A stretch of DNA of 64,000 nucleotides. Source: CADEED01 sp964444835 (lineage in GTDB: Bacteria > Pseudomonadota > Gammaproteobacteria > Steroidobacterales > Steroidobacteraceae). The DNA lies in the NCBI GenBank assembly GCA_964444835.1, contig CAYUIT010000006.1:52627-116626 (forward strand). Direction: 5' to 3'. The position numbers were made by a program, and so were the translations under genes. The notes under the pieces are model-generated. The model did no database searches, was not told the origin of the DNA, and saw only the letters and a program-made list of their open reading frames with translations. This document shows positions 8,535-17,553 of the stretch, piece after piece (the stretch's first letter is position 1; each line of letters begins with the position of its first letter).

Positions 8535-9464
8535 ATGCCCAATGCACTCGACTCATTGAATGCTGAAAGTCGAAGTCGCTTCGACATGCTCACTCACCGC
8601 TTTGGACTCGAAGCGGCGCGGCCGCTGCTTGCGCCGCTAGTACAGCCGTGCGTCACGTTCACTCGCGATCCCGATGTCGTGCCGGGTGACGTGCGCACAG
8701 ATGCACTGCCTCTCGGCGCGAGTCGTATTGGTGGCGTGCCTGATCTGCCGCGTGGCTGGGATTGGCCCATTCTGGCGGACGGCTTCGTGATCAACGACGC
8801 CAAGCGGGAGCCGGGCTATGCAGGATTTCTGCTGCAAATCGCGCTGGCGGACGTCCCCGAGTTTCCGGGCAATCCACTGCCGCGCAAAGGGCAACTCTAT
8901 GTGTTCGAGTTGGGGCCTAGTCGATCAACGCGCGAGGGCTATCGGGTTCTCTACAGTGCTGCGGAAGTCGCTGAGCTCGTGCGTGTCCCTCGGCCGGAGG
9001 GTCTACCATGCGCAGCGGAGCTCGGCTTTTTCGAACTCAGCGAAGCAACCCCTTTCAGTTGCTCGCTCGGCTTCGACTTGTCTGTCCAAACTACGAACGA
9101 GGGTGAGCTGCTTACAGCCATTGCACGCGTCACTCAACGGCAGCCGCTCGACGCCGACTTGTTAGATAGCTTATTCGCGCTTATCGCTGCCGGACGTGCC
9201 TCCTATCGCGATGGCTTGGACGCGCCGGATCTGCCGGATGGCTGGCTGCAAGTGGGTCGCCTGCTTGGCGCCCTGCAGGTGGACGCCGAGCAGCTACCAC
9301 CATCAGGAGGAGGGCACTGGCGTCCGCTGCTCACCATCATGAGCAACGCGGCAGTCGACTATATGACGCCTTTCGATGCCCGTGATATGCAATTGTTAGT
9401 GCAAGATCGCGGCCCTCACTCCTGGACCGAGCTGCACGATGTCGTGAGCGCCGTCGTTGAGTGA
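8535..9464 (+). CDS. DUF1963 (YwqG-like) protein
   Basis: Protein of 309 residues from the ATG at 8535. It shows the pattern of DUF1963/YwqG proteins: an early SRIGGVPDLPRGWDWP segment, FLLQIALADVPEF, GQLYVFEL, and late LLTIMSNAA and DMQLLVQDRGP blocks. The family is widespread and of unknown function; it is often seen near polymorphic toxin and immunity genes, but no toxin is seen here. The stop overlaps the likely TTG start of the ornithine cyclodeaminase homologue, so the two may be co-translated. Confidence 0.75.
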   Translation: MPNALDSLNAESRSRFDMLTHRFGLEAARPLLAPLVQPCVTFTRDPDVVPGDVRTDALPLGASRIGGVPDLPRGWDWPILADGFVINDAKREPGYAGFLLQIALADVPEFPGNPLPRKGQLYVFELGPSRSTREGYRVLYSAAEVAELVRVPRPEGLPCAAELGFFELSEATPFSCSLGFDLSVQTTNEGELLTAIARVTQRQPLDADLLDSLFALIAAGRASYRDGLDAPDLPDGWLQVGRLLGALQVDAEQLPPSGGGHWRPLLTIMSNAAVDYMTPFDARDMQLLVQDRGPHSWTELHDVVSAVVE

Positions 9465-10350
9465 TCTTGGCGCGCACTCGCGGCGTCCCGGCGCGGCCGA
9501 GCTGCTCGACGCGATCGAGGTAGCGGCACGCGATGTCATGCAGGAGCGCGTTCGCTTGCCGCCGCGGCAGATTCAGCCGTTGGGCGTTGGCGTAGACCTG
9601 TTCGTCATGCTTGCGACGAGCGACGACCTCAGTGTCGCCAAGTTGCTGACGATCGGTGCCGCGCCAGCCGTGACCTCACTGTCCAAGTTGTTTGTGGTGC
9701 GCGCAGATGGGGCTCACGTCGGCGAGTTCGATGCAGCGGTGACGACGGCAGAGCGCACCGCCGCCGTGAGTTTTGCCTGCCTCAAGCGACTGCGGCGCCC
9801 GATCGGCGAGCGAGTGCTCATCGTCGGCGCTGGGCGGCAAGCGCGTGCGCATGTTGATATGTTGGCGCAGCTCGCGCCAGCGACCAAGCTATTTGTCACC
9901 GCGCGCCAAAATGCGGCCGTCGACGCGTTACTGCACCATGCGCGTCGTCAAGGCATGGATGCGCAAGCGGCAACTTCGTTGGAGAGCGCCGTCGCGACAG
10001 CCGATCTCATTATCACGGCAACCACAAGCCGCGTACCCGTGATCCCGGATCGTGTTCGGGACGATGCTGTGGTCGTGGCGGTCGGCAACTATCGAGCCGA
10101 CGCATCCGAGTTACCTCAGTCGTTAGTAGTACGGAGTCGCTGCTATGCCGATAGTCTGCAGGGCGCGCGACACGAAGCGGGCGAGTACTTGTTGGCCGGT
10201 ATCGACCTGGCAACGCTCGAAGCACTCGATTCTCATGAAGCTTGGCATATTGAACGCGGGCGCCCCGCAATCGTGAAATCGGTTGGTAGCGCTGCGTGGG
10301 ACCTCGCTTGGGCACGCGCATTCCTGCAAGGTCAGACGCGGTCAGCCTAG
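9457..10350 (+). CDS. Ornithine cyclodeaminase/mu-crystallin family protein
   Basis: Protein of about 297 residues. A Rossmann NAD(P)-binding domain is clear: GERVLIVGAGRQARAHVDML in the middle, preceded by the family hallmark TAERTAAVSF and followed by ADLIITATTSRVPVI and DDAVVVAVGNYRAD. Members include ornithine cyclodeaminase, alanine dehydrogenase and imine reductases such as ketimine reductase. The start is uncertain: the TTG at 9457 overlaps the upstream stop by 8 bases; no strong ribosome site or ATG is near. The N-terminal half is slightly short for the family. The exact substrate is unknown. Confidence 0.8.
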   Translation: MSDLGAHSRRPGAAELLDAIEVAARDVMQERVRLPPRQIQPLGVGVDLFVMLATSDDLSVAKLLTIGAAPAVTSLSKLFVVRADGAHVGEFDAAVTTAERTAAVSFACLKRLRRPIGERVLIVGAGRQARAHVDMLAQLAPATKLFVTARQNAAVDALLHHARRQGMDAQAATSLESAVATADLIITATTSRVPVIPDRVRDDAVVVAVGNYRADASELPQSLVVRSRCYADSLQGARHEAGEYLLAGIDLATLEALDSHEAWHIERGRPAIVKSVGSAAWDLAWARAFLQGQTRSA

Positions 10351-10354
10351 AGAA

Positions 10355-10385
10355 TGCGGCGCCAGCGAAGTTCGCCGACGCCGCA
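10355..10385. terminator. Hairpin between convergent genes
   Basis: TGCGGCG at 10355-10361 pairs with CGCCGCA at 10379-10385, and inside the loop GCGAA (10365-10369) pairs with TTCGC (10371-10375). It lies between two convergent stop codons (10350 and 10397) and could end both transcripts. There is no clear T-run. Confidence 0.55.
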
Positions 10386-10396
10386 ACTCCCTGTCG

Positions 10397-10738
10397 TTAG
10401 TTCGTCTTGGCGACGTAGTACATCCGTCGGAGCTGATGTGCTTCGTGGTCGAGCCACGCATCTTCACGCCGCGTGATTACGCCATCTGCCGCCGCAATCC
10501 GTTTCGCTTGCTGCAGCTCATGGTGCTGATAGCGCAGGCGTGCGGCTTCATGACGGGTGATGTCTGGACGCACTGCGTAGACCACCGGTCGAACGGCAAC
10601 GACTCTCACCGGGCTCACGACCGCGACGCGTACAACCGGTCCATGCGCTTCCGCTGGCATGCTCACGAGACCGAAGCTGGCGATCGCGGCAAGCGCTGCG
10701 AGGCTGCCTGCACCGAGAAACTTTCTTGAATGAGACAT
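10397..10738 (-). CDS. Small exported protein of unknown function
   Basis: Protein of 113 residues from the ATG at 10738, chosen for the GGAGGA ribosome site about 8 bases ahead; an in-frame ATG ten codons upstream lacks one. Signal peptide SLAALAAIASFGLVSMPAEA with cleavage before HG. The mature chain begins with a Val-Arg rich strand-like repeat (VRVAVVSPVRVVAVRPVVYAVRP) and ends in a charged helical part rich in His, Arg and Gln. I do not recognise a family. Likely periplasmic. Confidence 0.7.
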   Translation of the reverse strand: MSHSRKFLGAGSLAALAAIASFGLVSMPAEAHGPVVRVAVVSPVRVVAVRPVVYAVRPDITRHEAARLRYQHHELQQAKRIAAADGVITRREDAWLDHEAHQLRRMYYVAKTN

Positions 10739-10846
10739 GAACGAGTCCTCCAAATCAGTGTGGGTCACGAAGCGTGTCCCACTAGGACTCCTAACGGCTC
10801 GCGCGCCGGAGCGATGACAACGAGACGCGAAATCAGCGTAGAGCGA

Positions 10847-11398
10847 TTATTGTTGAGTCGTGGTGGGTGCGCTGACTTCGCGCCACACCAGCTTACCCGC
10901 GGCGTCGATCGTGAGGACTTCAACGCGAGTTCCGGCGCGTCGAATCAGGGTTGGATTCTGCTCTGTTCCGATTGACTCAATCGTGTAGGGCGTGGGCTTC
11001 GGGTCTGCGGGCTGTGGCCGTGCCGCTGCGAGCCAGGCAATAGCGGAGGTGGCAATGCCAACGCCGAGACTGCCGACCGAGATCTGATAGAACAAAGTGA
11101 AGCGCCCATGATGTTTGTCGCGACGTCCGATCTGCTCCGCGCTTGGCTTATCGATTTCCAGCAGATTGGCGGCGCCTAACAGCTGTAGGTAGGCGAACAG
11201 GCCAACCACCGCACTCACGCCCAGTGCCACTGCGCCAATCGCACTGACCCACCAAGTCCAGCCGATCAGCTTGCCGTCGTTGGCGTAGTCAAAGCCGAAT
11301 GCGAGCAGGCCGGCCGCAATGGTGATGAACCACTTGATGGCCTCGCCGTACCACGTCCAAGTGCTGGGGAGCTTGCTCTTGTCTGCGTTGTCAGCCAC
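10847..11398 (-). CDS. Three-helix membrane protein of unknown function
   Basis: Protein of 183 residues with GTG start at 11398. Hydrophobic segments at about residues 21-37, 46-72 and 104-125 suggest three membrane spans, with a C-terminal soluble tail that starts with a Pro-rich linker (ARPQPADPKPTPY). It overlaps the end of the upstream hypothetical gene by 8 bases, so the two are probably translationally coupled. No known family recognised. The 108 bases between its stop and the next leftward gene show no feature I can name. Confidence 0.68.
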   Translation of the reverse strand: MADNADKSKLPSTWTWYGEAIKWFITIAAGLLAFGFDYANDGKLIGWTWWVSAIGAVALGVSAVVGLFAYLQLLGAANLLEIDKPSAEQIGRRDKHHGRFTLFYQISVGSLGVGIATSAIAWLAAARPQPADPKPTPYTIESIGTEQNPTLIRRAGTRVEVLTIDAAGKLVWREVSAPTTTQQ

Positions 11399-11735
11399 TC
11401 ATGGCACTCCCGCTGCCGCTCTGGCTGCGCTTCAATGGCTTCTCCGGTCCCGGACACAGCTCGCTACAAGATAGGAATTGCGTGCGCAGATCTTCCGGTT
11501 CGAGCGTGACATCATGCAAGCCGCGACGCTTGATGACATCGCCGATGTATTTCGGCGCGTTCTTCATCCAGCGACTGTACAAGGCCTCTGGTTGCGGTGA
11601 GTGCGCGAGTCGGCCCGCAAACTCCTCAAGCAGGTAGGCGCGCGCCTCAGTAGAGAGCTTGATGCGTCCGCCAGAGGCAGCCTCCAGCTCCGCCACGAGT
11701 TCTTGTGCCCGCACCTCTGACAGCCACTGTTCCAT
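11391..11735 (-). CDS. Small soluble hypothetical protein
   Basis: Protein of 114 residues, charged and helical, with no signal or membrane span. It ends in a low-complexity KRSQSGSGSAMSG tail whose coding bases overlap the GTG start of the membrane protein at 11398. The pair is divergent from the CHAT protease gene with 49 bases between. No family recognised. Coding is supported by the tight overlap and by a reasonable protein composition. Confidence 0.58.
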   Translation of the reverse strand: MEQWLSEVRAQELVAELEAASGGRIKLSTEARAYLLEEFAGRLAHSPQPEALYSRWMKNAPKYIGDVIKRRGLHDVTLEPEDLRTQFLSCSELCPGPEKPLKRSQSGSGSAMSG

Positions 11736-11784
11736 TTCGCACCCCCGCAGCCTTGCGCCGCCATCGTGACCCCAGCATTGTCAC

Positions 11785-14700
11785 GTGAGCAAGGCTAACA
11801 TCAGAATCATCTGCCCAATAGGCGACGCACGCTTGAGTGTTCGATTCCGGCTAGCAACTACCCAATCTCGCCTTTGCCGCCGCCTGGTCACCGGGCTAAT
11901 GGCGACCGTAGGCCTTGTTGGCATGGCGTCGACGGCGCAGGCGCAAGCGATCGAAGTGGTCGCACGATCGACCGATTGTGTGGTGACGGTTGCGACACCC
12001 GCGGCGACGACGGATTACGTCGTGCTGCGCGAACTTGGAGGTGAGGCTGCGCTGGTGTTGTCACTCGATCGTGGTCGCCCGCCGATCGTGAGCGCACAGC
12101 CACTCAGTCTGCAAAGTACAGCCGACACCTGCGTCGTACGTGTGACGTCGGTTGGCGAGGCGTCAATCTCGCGCGCAGCAACGGAGGCTAGGTCCTGGGA
12201 ATTGGCTGCCGCAGGTGCTCTCGCGGAGGCAAGAAAGACAGGTGCCGTCGCGAGCCAGCAAGCCGCGGCATCGTATGCACGTGCTGCCGCGGCTTGGCGG
12301 GCGGCAGGCGATCCACACCGTGCAGCGCGTGCCGATGTGGGGGCTGCGCTCGTGCGGTTGACGAGGCTGGAGCAGTATCCGCAGGCCTTCGACGCAGCGT
12401 CTCGCGCATACGAGTCGCTGCCAGCTACCGGCGCAGACCAACTCCGGGCTGTCGCTGCGCGTGTTGCGGCCGTCGGTGCGGCTAACAACACTGTGCGTTC
12501 GGTGCAAGATCGCCGACTCCTCGCGAGCCAGTGGTTTACGCGTGCCTTCAAGCACATACGAGAGAAGGGCTTGCAGATTGAGGCTGCGTATGCATTGAAC
12601 GAGTTTGGGCTCGCGCACTATTCGTGGGGCGACTATGTCGCGGCAACTCACTGGCTCGATTCCGCCTTGCGCGTCGCCAAACGGCATAACGTCCCGGCCG
12701 TGATGACGCTGGCCGGCCACAACGTGGCCTACATTCGCGGTGAGCGCGGTGAGTACGCGCAAGCGCTTGAGCGCTTCCAGGAGTTTCGCCGGCAGATCTC
12801 CGCACAAAACGATCCGGGTCGATACGCCGATGTCACGGCCAATATCGCACGCTTTGCGGCGACACTCGGCTTGTACGATCGAGCGCTTACCGAGTATCGA
12901 GTTGCAAGAGAGATGCATGCACGAAGCAACACTGTCGAAGGCGTCGCAACGAGCGAGCACGGCATTGCACTCGCCTATCTCTCGTTAGGCGACACCGATT
13001 CGGCAATCTCGCACCTGACCGCGGCGCTTGCTCTCAGGGAATTGGCCACGGACGGACCGACCGCCCGAGCCCTGTACGAGGCATTGGGCACGGCCTACCT
13101 ACAGCGCGATGCGCTCGCGGACGCGCGCACCGCCTTCGAAAAGGCCTGGGGCCTGCAATTGACTGACGGCGAACGGATCGATCGTGCGCTCGCGATGGCA
13201 CGACTCGCGAACGCGTCGGGCCAACCTCGAGAGGCGCTGACGACGATCCGCACAGTAATGTCGCTCGCCGCTCGCGCGCCACTCACGACTCGTGCAGCAC
13301 TGGCAACGGAGCAGGCGCGCGCCGCACGTGCACTGCGCGACACGGCTGGCAGCATCGATCCCTTGATGGCGCTGCGTGCGGACCTCGAGCAGCATTCGGT
13401 CGGTTCGTTGCAGACGCTCGTACTAAGCGAACTCGCCCAGTCATTGCTGTTGGCAAAAAAATATCTGGCGGCTGCGGAGATGGCTGATGCGGCGATCAAC
13501 GTGATGGAGCGAACGCGTGACGCGGTTGCGGCACCCAGTATCCGGGCGGAGTACGCCGCAGCTCGGCGCGCGGTGTACGACACGCGAGTCGCGGCGTTGC
13601 TGCTGGGCCCGCGTGATGAGTGGAGCGCCTTGTTAGCCGCAGACCGGCCCCGCGCGCGCATGCTTACGCATCAGGGGGATGCTGCGGCGACGATCTACAC
13701 CGACCTTGACTCGCGCTTGCTGCGACTCGAGGAGTTGCGCGCAGCGCGCTCGTCGAACGCCAGTTTGATCGCCGATCTAGAAGCACAAATTCGTGCGCTG
13801 CGATTGAAGTTGGCGCTCGCCGCAGATGTTAAGGCGTCGCGGCGTACGGAAGCGATGCCTGCGTGGAGTTCCGCCACAGCATTGCAGCGCATGATTCCGC
13901 GCGACACGACGCTCGTCTTCGTTAGCCTTGAGCCGGAGCGAGGATTCGTTTGGACAATCACGCGTGACTCACTGCGCTCTCGGCAGATTCCTGGCGACTC
14001 GGTGATCGCACCGCTCGTAACACGGCTGCATCGCTTCGCCGCTCAGGCGGAACCCCTCGCGAGTGAAGGTGCGCTTACGCGGCAGCTCGGGCAATGGTTG
14101 CTTGAGGACGCATTCGATGCACGTCGCCCAAGTCGAATCTTGCTTTGCCTGGACGGCTCATTGCATTACGTTCCGCTCGCTGCTTTGCGGCTACCCGGCA
14201 GCGAACCCGGTGCCCCGCCGCGATTGGTGGACGTGGTGAGCGTGGCAGTAGCAGGCTCCCTCCGTTCTCTCATGACCGACTCGCCGCCCAGCCGCGCAAC
14301 GTCCGCGCTGCTCATTCAGAGCGATGGCGCGCGCGGAACCCATCGGAGCCTGAAGGGTGCGCAACGCGAAGTAGCTGACATCAGCGCGACCTTGGCCAAG
14401 ATACCGCACCGTACGCTACTCAATTCCGTGGCTACCGTCCCTGCGGTACGTGAGGCGCTCAGTGAGCGAATAGGGTGGATTCACATAGCGTCCCATGGCG
14501 TGGCGAATGCGACCATTCCCGAGTTGTCAGCCCTGGAGCTAACACCCTTGGCACAATCAAACCTACCGGATACTTCGGGAAAGCTTTTTGCCGGTGAAAT
14601 TCGTAGCCTGGGGATTGACGCAGAGTTGGTAGTCTTGTCAGGCTGCGAAACGCAGTTCGGGCGGCACTTGAATGGCGAAGGACTTCAGGGGCTGAGCTAC

Positions 14701-14916
14701 GCATTTCTGACGGCCGGTGCGGATCGCGCGGTCGGAAGTTTGTGGCGGGTGTCGGACGAGGCGACAGCAGAGTTGATGACGGCTTTCTACCGTGCGTTGA
14801 GCCGATCCGGCGATCCGGCGGCGGCATTGCGCGATGCGCAGCTTGCTCTGAAGGTAACGCGGCCTCACCCGTACTTTTGGAGTGGCTTCGTCCTGACGAC
14901 GAAATCGATGTACTGA
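11785..14916 (+). CDS. Secreted TPR-CHAT protease
   Basis: Protein of up to 1043 residues. After a basic stretch (RLCRRLVTG) a hydrophobic segment ending in TAQAQA at about residue 55 looks like a signal peptide, so the body should be periplasmic or outer-face. Residues about 140-640 are helical with TPR-type repeats (for example ALNEFGLAHYSWGDYVAATHWLDSAL, and EHGIALAYLSLGDTDSAISHL). The C-terminal 350 residues are a CHAT caspase-like domain: His904 in HIASHG and Cys954 in LSGCETQFG form the expected dyad, and GLSYAFLTAGADRAVGSLW and PYFWSGFVLT follow. It heads an operon with a lipoprotein, an ECF sigma factor and an anti-sigma factor. The GTG start at 11785 has no good ribosome site; a TTG at 11833 would keep the signal peptide. 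An inverted repeat CGTGAC/GTCACG (11765-11770, 11780-11785) sits at the start. Confidence 0.9.
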   Translation: MSKANIRIICPIGDARLSVRFRLATTQSRLCRRLVTGLMATVGLVGMASTAQAQAIEVVARSTDCVVTVATPAATTDYVVLRELGGEAALVLSLDRGRPPIVSAQPLSLQSTADTCVVRVTSVGEASISRAATEARSWELAAAGALAEARKTGAVASQQAAASYARAAAAWRAAGDPHRAARADVGAALVRLTRLEQYPQAFDAASRAYESLPATGADQLRAVAARVAAVGAANNTVRSVQDRRLLASQWFTRAFKHIREKGLQIEAAYALNEFGLAHYSWGDYVAATHWLDSALRVAKRHNVPAVMTLAGHNVAYIRGERGEYAQALERFQEFRRQISAQNDPGRYADVTANIARFAATLGLYDRALTEYRVAREMHARSNTVEGVATSEHGIALAYLSLGDTDSAISHLTAALALRELATDGPTARALYEALGTAYLQRDALADARTAFEKAWGLQLTDGERIDRALAMARLANASGQPREALTTIRTVMSLAARAPLTTRAALATEQARAARALRDTAGSIDPLMALRADLEQHSVGSLQTLVLSELAQSLLLAKKYLAAAEMADAAINVMERTRDAVAAPSIRAEYAAARRAVYDTRVAALLLGPRDEWSALLAADRPRARMLTHQGDAAATIYTDLDSRLLRLEELRAARSSNASLIADLEAQIRALRLKLALAADVKASRRTEAMPAWSSATALQRMIPRDTTLVFVSLEPERGFVWTITRDSLRSRQIPGDSVIAPLVTRLHRFAAQAEPLASEGALTRQLGQWLLEDAFDARRPSRILLCLDGSLHYVPLAALRLPGSEPGAPPRLVDVVSVAVAGSLRSLMTDSPPSRATSALLIQSDGARGTHRSLKGAQREVADISATLAKIPHRTLLNSVATVPAVREALSERIGWIHIASHGVANATIPELSALELTPLAQSNLPDTSGKLFAGEIRSLGIDAELVVLSGCETQFGRHLNGEGLQGLSYAFLTAGADRAVGSLWRVSDEATAELMTAFYRALSRSGDPAAALRDAQLALKVTRPHPYFWSGFVLTTKSMY

Positions 14917-14948
14917 GTCACAGCGAACGAATAGCGATGGAGCGGATC

Positions 14949-15608
14949 ATGCGAGCGACGTTGATTTGGAGTGCGCCCTTCTTGCTGGCCGTGTCTGGTT
15001 GCGCGACGACAGGAGGCCAGCAAGCATCCACCATCACGAGCAGCGATATCTTCGAATGGCGCGTCGCGGCAAATGGCAGCGGGTATAACAACCCGCGCCA
15101 ACTGCCCAAAGGAACCGTTCTAAAGCCCTTCGGCGAGACCGCCTTTGGCGTTGAGATCAAGCAGCATGAGGTGACGGAGCCCGGCAAGGCCACCGACTAC
15201 GATCACGCTTACGGAGCGTTGATGTTCCAACCGCTCTATTTGCGAGATATCGTGCGGCCAGCGAATTGCAAGGTGAGCGTGGGTGATAGTGCCGGTAGCG
15301 GATTCGATGACACAGAGATTCTGCGGCTCGTGATCCGAAATCTGAGCATCACTCCCACGCCACACCGCGTTTATTGGGCCGTGATGCGTCTTGCGCCGCA
15401 TTCACACCAAGATCAAGCGGAGCCGACCGCGCACAGTCACCTGTTCATCACGCTGCCGGTTGACTGTAACGACCCCGACAAACGACAAGAGATGGTCACC
15501 ATCGTGACGGGTTTGGAGTTGCTACCGGTGCTTCAATCGGGTCGACCTGACGATATCGCGTTGAGGTCGCTGACTCACAATGGCCTCATTCATGGCCCCA
15601 AGCCATAA
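14949..15608 (+). CDS. Lipoprotein in the CHAT-sigma operon
   Basis: Protein of 219 residues from the ATG at 14949, preceded by GGAG at 14939-14942; an in-frame ATG at 14937 is weaker. The N-terminus MRATLIWSAPFLLAVSGC is a lipoprotein signal with lipobox Cys at residue 18. The mature part has SDIFEWRVAANGSG and a later NLSITPTPHRVYW segment; I do not recognise a family. It lies 32 bases after the CHAT gene and 17 before the sigma factor gene. Its position suggests a role as an envelope partner or substrate of the protease; this is inference. Confidence 0.72.
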   Translation: MRATLIWSAPFLLAVSGCATTGGQQASTITSSDIFEWRVAANGSGYNNPRQLPKGTVLKPFGETAFGVEIKQHEVTEPGKATDYDHAYGALMFQPLYLRDIVRPANCKVSVGDSAGSGFDDTEILRLVIRNLSITPTPHRVYWAVMRLAPHSHQDQAEPTAHSHLFITLPVDCNDPDKRQEMVTIVTGLELLPVLQSGRPDDIALRSLTHNGLIHGPKP

Positions 15609-15625
15609 GTGCTCAAGCCAACCGC

Positions 15626-16351
15626 ATGGATGTAGGTCCGACGACTCAAGCAGGCGACGTCTCCCTAGACGACCAAGCGATTTGCTCACGCATTCGTGCG
15701 CAAGATGCGCTGGCGGAATCGGCGTTCGTCAAGCGCTACCGAGCCGTGCTGGTGCGTATTCTGCACGGGCGTTTGCGCGACCACGCACTCGCGGAAGACC
15801 TCGCGCAGGATACTCTGGCGACGGTGCTGCAAGTGCTGCGTGCCAAGGATTTAGATGATCCCACTAACCTCGCGGGCTTCGTCTATGCGACAGCTAACAA
15901 CCTGATGCGGAATGTGCGGCGCAAAGATTCGCGCCGCAAGACGGACAATGATTCTGAGATCGGCGATACGACAGCTGACGATCGCTTGTCGATCGAGGCG
16001 CGTACGATTCGCGAGTCTTCGTCACGAGCAGTAAAGGCGCTGCTCGCCGAATTGTCAGTGGAGCGCGATCGCGAGTTATTGACGCGCGCGTATCTGTACG
16101 AGCAAGACAAGGCCGACATTTGCCGCGAACTCGATTTGACTCCGCAGCATTACGAACGCGTGATGCACCGCGCGCGTGAGCGATTTCGACAGATTGTCGA
16201 AACTCGCTTGGGCCGCGGGGCGATCGAGTTCCTGTGGCCCCTAGGGCCGTGGCTGCTGCCGGTCTTGCTGTCGCTAAACTCGAGCAGCGAGACCTTCGAC
16301 GCTCCGGCGACAGTTCAGAGGAGTGGCACACAATTGAGTTCAGGACACTAA
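15626..16351 (+). CDS. ECF-type RNA polymerase sigma factor
   Basis: Protein of 241 residues. Sigma region 2 is visible at about residues 30-105 (ESAFVKRYRAVLVRIL, LAEDLAQDTLATVLQVLRA, NLAGFVYATANNLMRNVRR) and region 4 at about 130-190 (LLTRAYLYEQDKADICRELD, LTPQHYERVMHRARERFRQ). A C-terminal hydrophobic extension (AIEFLWPLGPWLLPVLLSL) is unusual for ECF factors and might contact the membrane or the anti-sigma partner. It should direct RNA polymerase to a small regulon, perhaps including its own operon. It lies between the lipoprotein and the anti-sigma gene, which starts 8 bases after its stop. Confidence 0.88.
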   Translation: MDVGPTTQAGDVSLDDQAICSRIRAQDALAESAFVKRYRAVLVRILHGRLRDHALAEDLAQDTLATVLQVLRAKDLDDPTNLAGFVYATANNLMRNVRRKDSRRKTDNDSEIGDTTADDRLSIEARTIRESSSRAVKALLAELSVERDRELLTRAYLYEQDKADICRELDLTPQHYERVMHRARERFRQIVETRLGRGAIEFLWPLGPWLLPVLLSLNSSSETFDAPATVQRSGTQLSSGH

Positions 16352-16359
16352 GGGCGAGG

Positions 16360-16992
16360 ATGGATCACGCAACCGCAGTAGCTCAGGATTTTGCGCGGCG
16401 CTTCAGCGCAGGCCGGCTGTCGGGCGCAGAACTCGACGCGTTCGAGGAGCACCTGCTGTCTTGTCGCGAGTGCCAGCGCGACGTCGCCGCCGATGATCGG
16501 CTGCATGTGGGCTTCAAAGCCGCAGGTATTGTGCCCGCGAAGGCGGGGCGTGTTGCTTGGCAGTTAGCGCCAACGTGGGCCATCGCCGCATCAGTGGTTC
16601 TGGCCACGCTAGGCGGCCTAGCGGGCTACTGGCTTGCTCGCCCCACAATGATCGCTACGCCGCAGGCTCGACCCGCCGTGTTTCTCACACTGGACGCCGT
16701 GCGAGCGAGTAGCGACGCCACGTTGACCTTGCCGCGCGATGAATCGGCCGTCATCTTGCGCGCCATCATCGCGAGCGACATGGCAGGCCAATACGATATC
16801 GCGATTCGCGACGAACGCGGCGGCAACGTGCACTCCATTTCACACGTTGCGTTCGATCCTACGCTCGACCCCGCGGTGAGCGTTGCCATTCCCAGCAGTA
16901 CGTTGCAATCCGGTACGCGTTACGTGTTAGTAGTACGCCGAGTTAGCGACGGTACGACTGCCGAATATCCTTTTGCCGTGATACAGCAGTAG
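16360..16992 (+). CDS. Zinc-finger anti-sigma factor, membrane-spanning
   Basis: Protein of 210 residues from the ATG at 16360, which follows GGGCGAGG. The cytoplasmic N-terminus holds the anti-sigma zinc motif His31-x3-Cys35-x2-Cys38 (EHLLSCREC). A single membrane span lies at about residues 68-90 (WAIAASVVLATLGGLAGYWLA). The periplasmic part of about 115 residues is beta-rich and ends in TAEYPFAVIQQ. It is expected to hold the adjacent ECF sigma factor until released. Because the operon also codes for a secreted protease, proteolysis of this outer domain is an attractive release route, not shown by the sequence. Confidence 0.85.
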   Translation: MDHATAVAQDFARRFSAGRLSGAELDAFEEHLLSCRECQRDVAADDRLHVGFKAAGIVPAKAGRVAWQLAPTWAIAASVVLATLGGLAGYWLARPTMIATPQARPAVFLTLDAVRASSDATLTLPRDESAVILRAIIASDMAGQYDIAIRDERGGNVHSISHVAFDPTLDPAVSVAIPSSTLQSGTRYVLVVRRVSDGTTAEYPFAVIQQ

Positions 16993-17553
16993 TCAGTTTC
17001 GGCGAAGCCACAGCGTTACAGCAGGCCATAACATCCCGGTGCGCCGCGCATAGTCGCTGTAATGCGCTGCTAAGTCCGAGCGCAGGAATTTTTGCTCTTC
17101 GAAGCGCGCTGCAGTCCAATAGATTGGCAGCATGACGAGGCATGCGCTCGCCGTGATCGGATGTGGCACCGCGACGACACCCGCTATCCACGTCAAGCTG
17201 TAGGCTAGGTAGAACGGGTGCCTAACGAGCCTATAGATTCCGTGCTGCACTAGTTGTTGTGGCACATCGTCGGAGAAAGCCAACGTTAGACGGTGTTCTG
17301 CGATTGCATGTCTAGCCGCCGAGAAGATCCACAAAGCCAAGGCGTAGACGGCGAGTGCGACACTTCCTTGCATCATTGAGACAGAGTCGATCGCTACGAA
17401 CACAATCATAGTGGCGACGCCAAACACGGCGCCGAGCAGCTGTAATGCGCGCATGCCAAGCGCGATCTGCGCAGTCTGGGCGAACACCCGGCGAATCGCC
17501 CACGCGTAGACCGCAAGTGATACTGCGAGTGCGCTCAACAACACCACCTTCAT
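16993..17553 (-). CDS. Isoprenylcysteine carboxyl methyltransferase-like membrane protein
   Basis: Protein of 186 residues from the ATG at 17553, which overlaps the upstream stop as ATGA. Four to five hydrophobic segments precede the family signature GIYRLVRHPFYLAYSLTWIAG and the C-terminal ARFEEQKFLRSDLAAHYSDYARRTG, which build the SAM and substrate site in ICMT/PEMT-type enzymes. In bacteria such proteins methylate small carboxylates or lipids, not prenylated proteins. It is the last of three coupled genes with a haem-oxygenase-like protein and an N-acyltransferase, suggesting it methylates a product of that route. It abuts the stop of the anti-sigma gene (convergent). Confidence 0.78.
   Translation of the reverse strand: MKVVLLSALAVSLAVYAWAIRRVFAQTAQIALGMRALQLLGAVFGVATMIVFVAIDSVSMMQGSVALAVYALALWIFSAARHAIAEHRLTLAFSDDVPQQLVQHGIYRLVRHPFYLAYSLTWIAGVVAVPHPITASACLVMLPIYWTAARFEEQKFLRSDLAAHYSDYARRTGMLWPAVTLWLRRN

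Noticed and set aside
11840..11860. TTCGATTCC-like string resembling a tRNA T-loop
   Set aside because: No acceptor or anticodon stem around it; it lies inside the CHAT gene coding frame.
11785..16992. A type III-E CRISPR (gRAMP/TPR-CHAT) locus
   Set aside because: No repeat-spacer array, no Cas7-11-like gene and no Cas1/Cas2 anywhere in the window; only the protease-sigma logic is shared.
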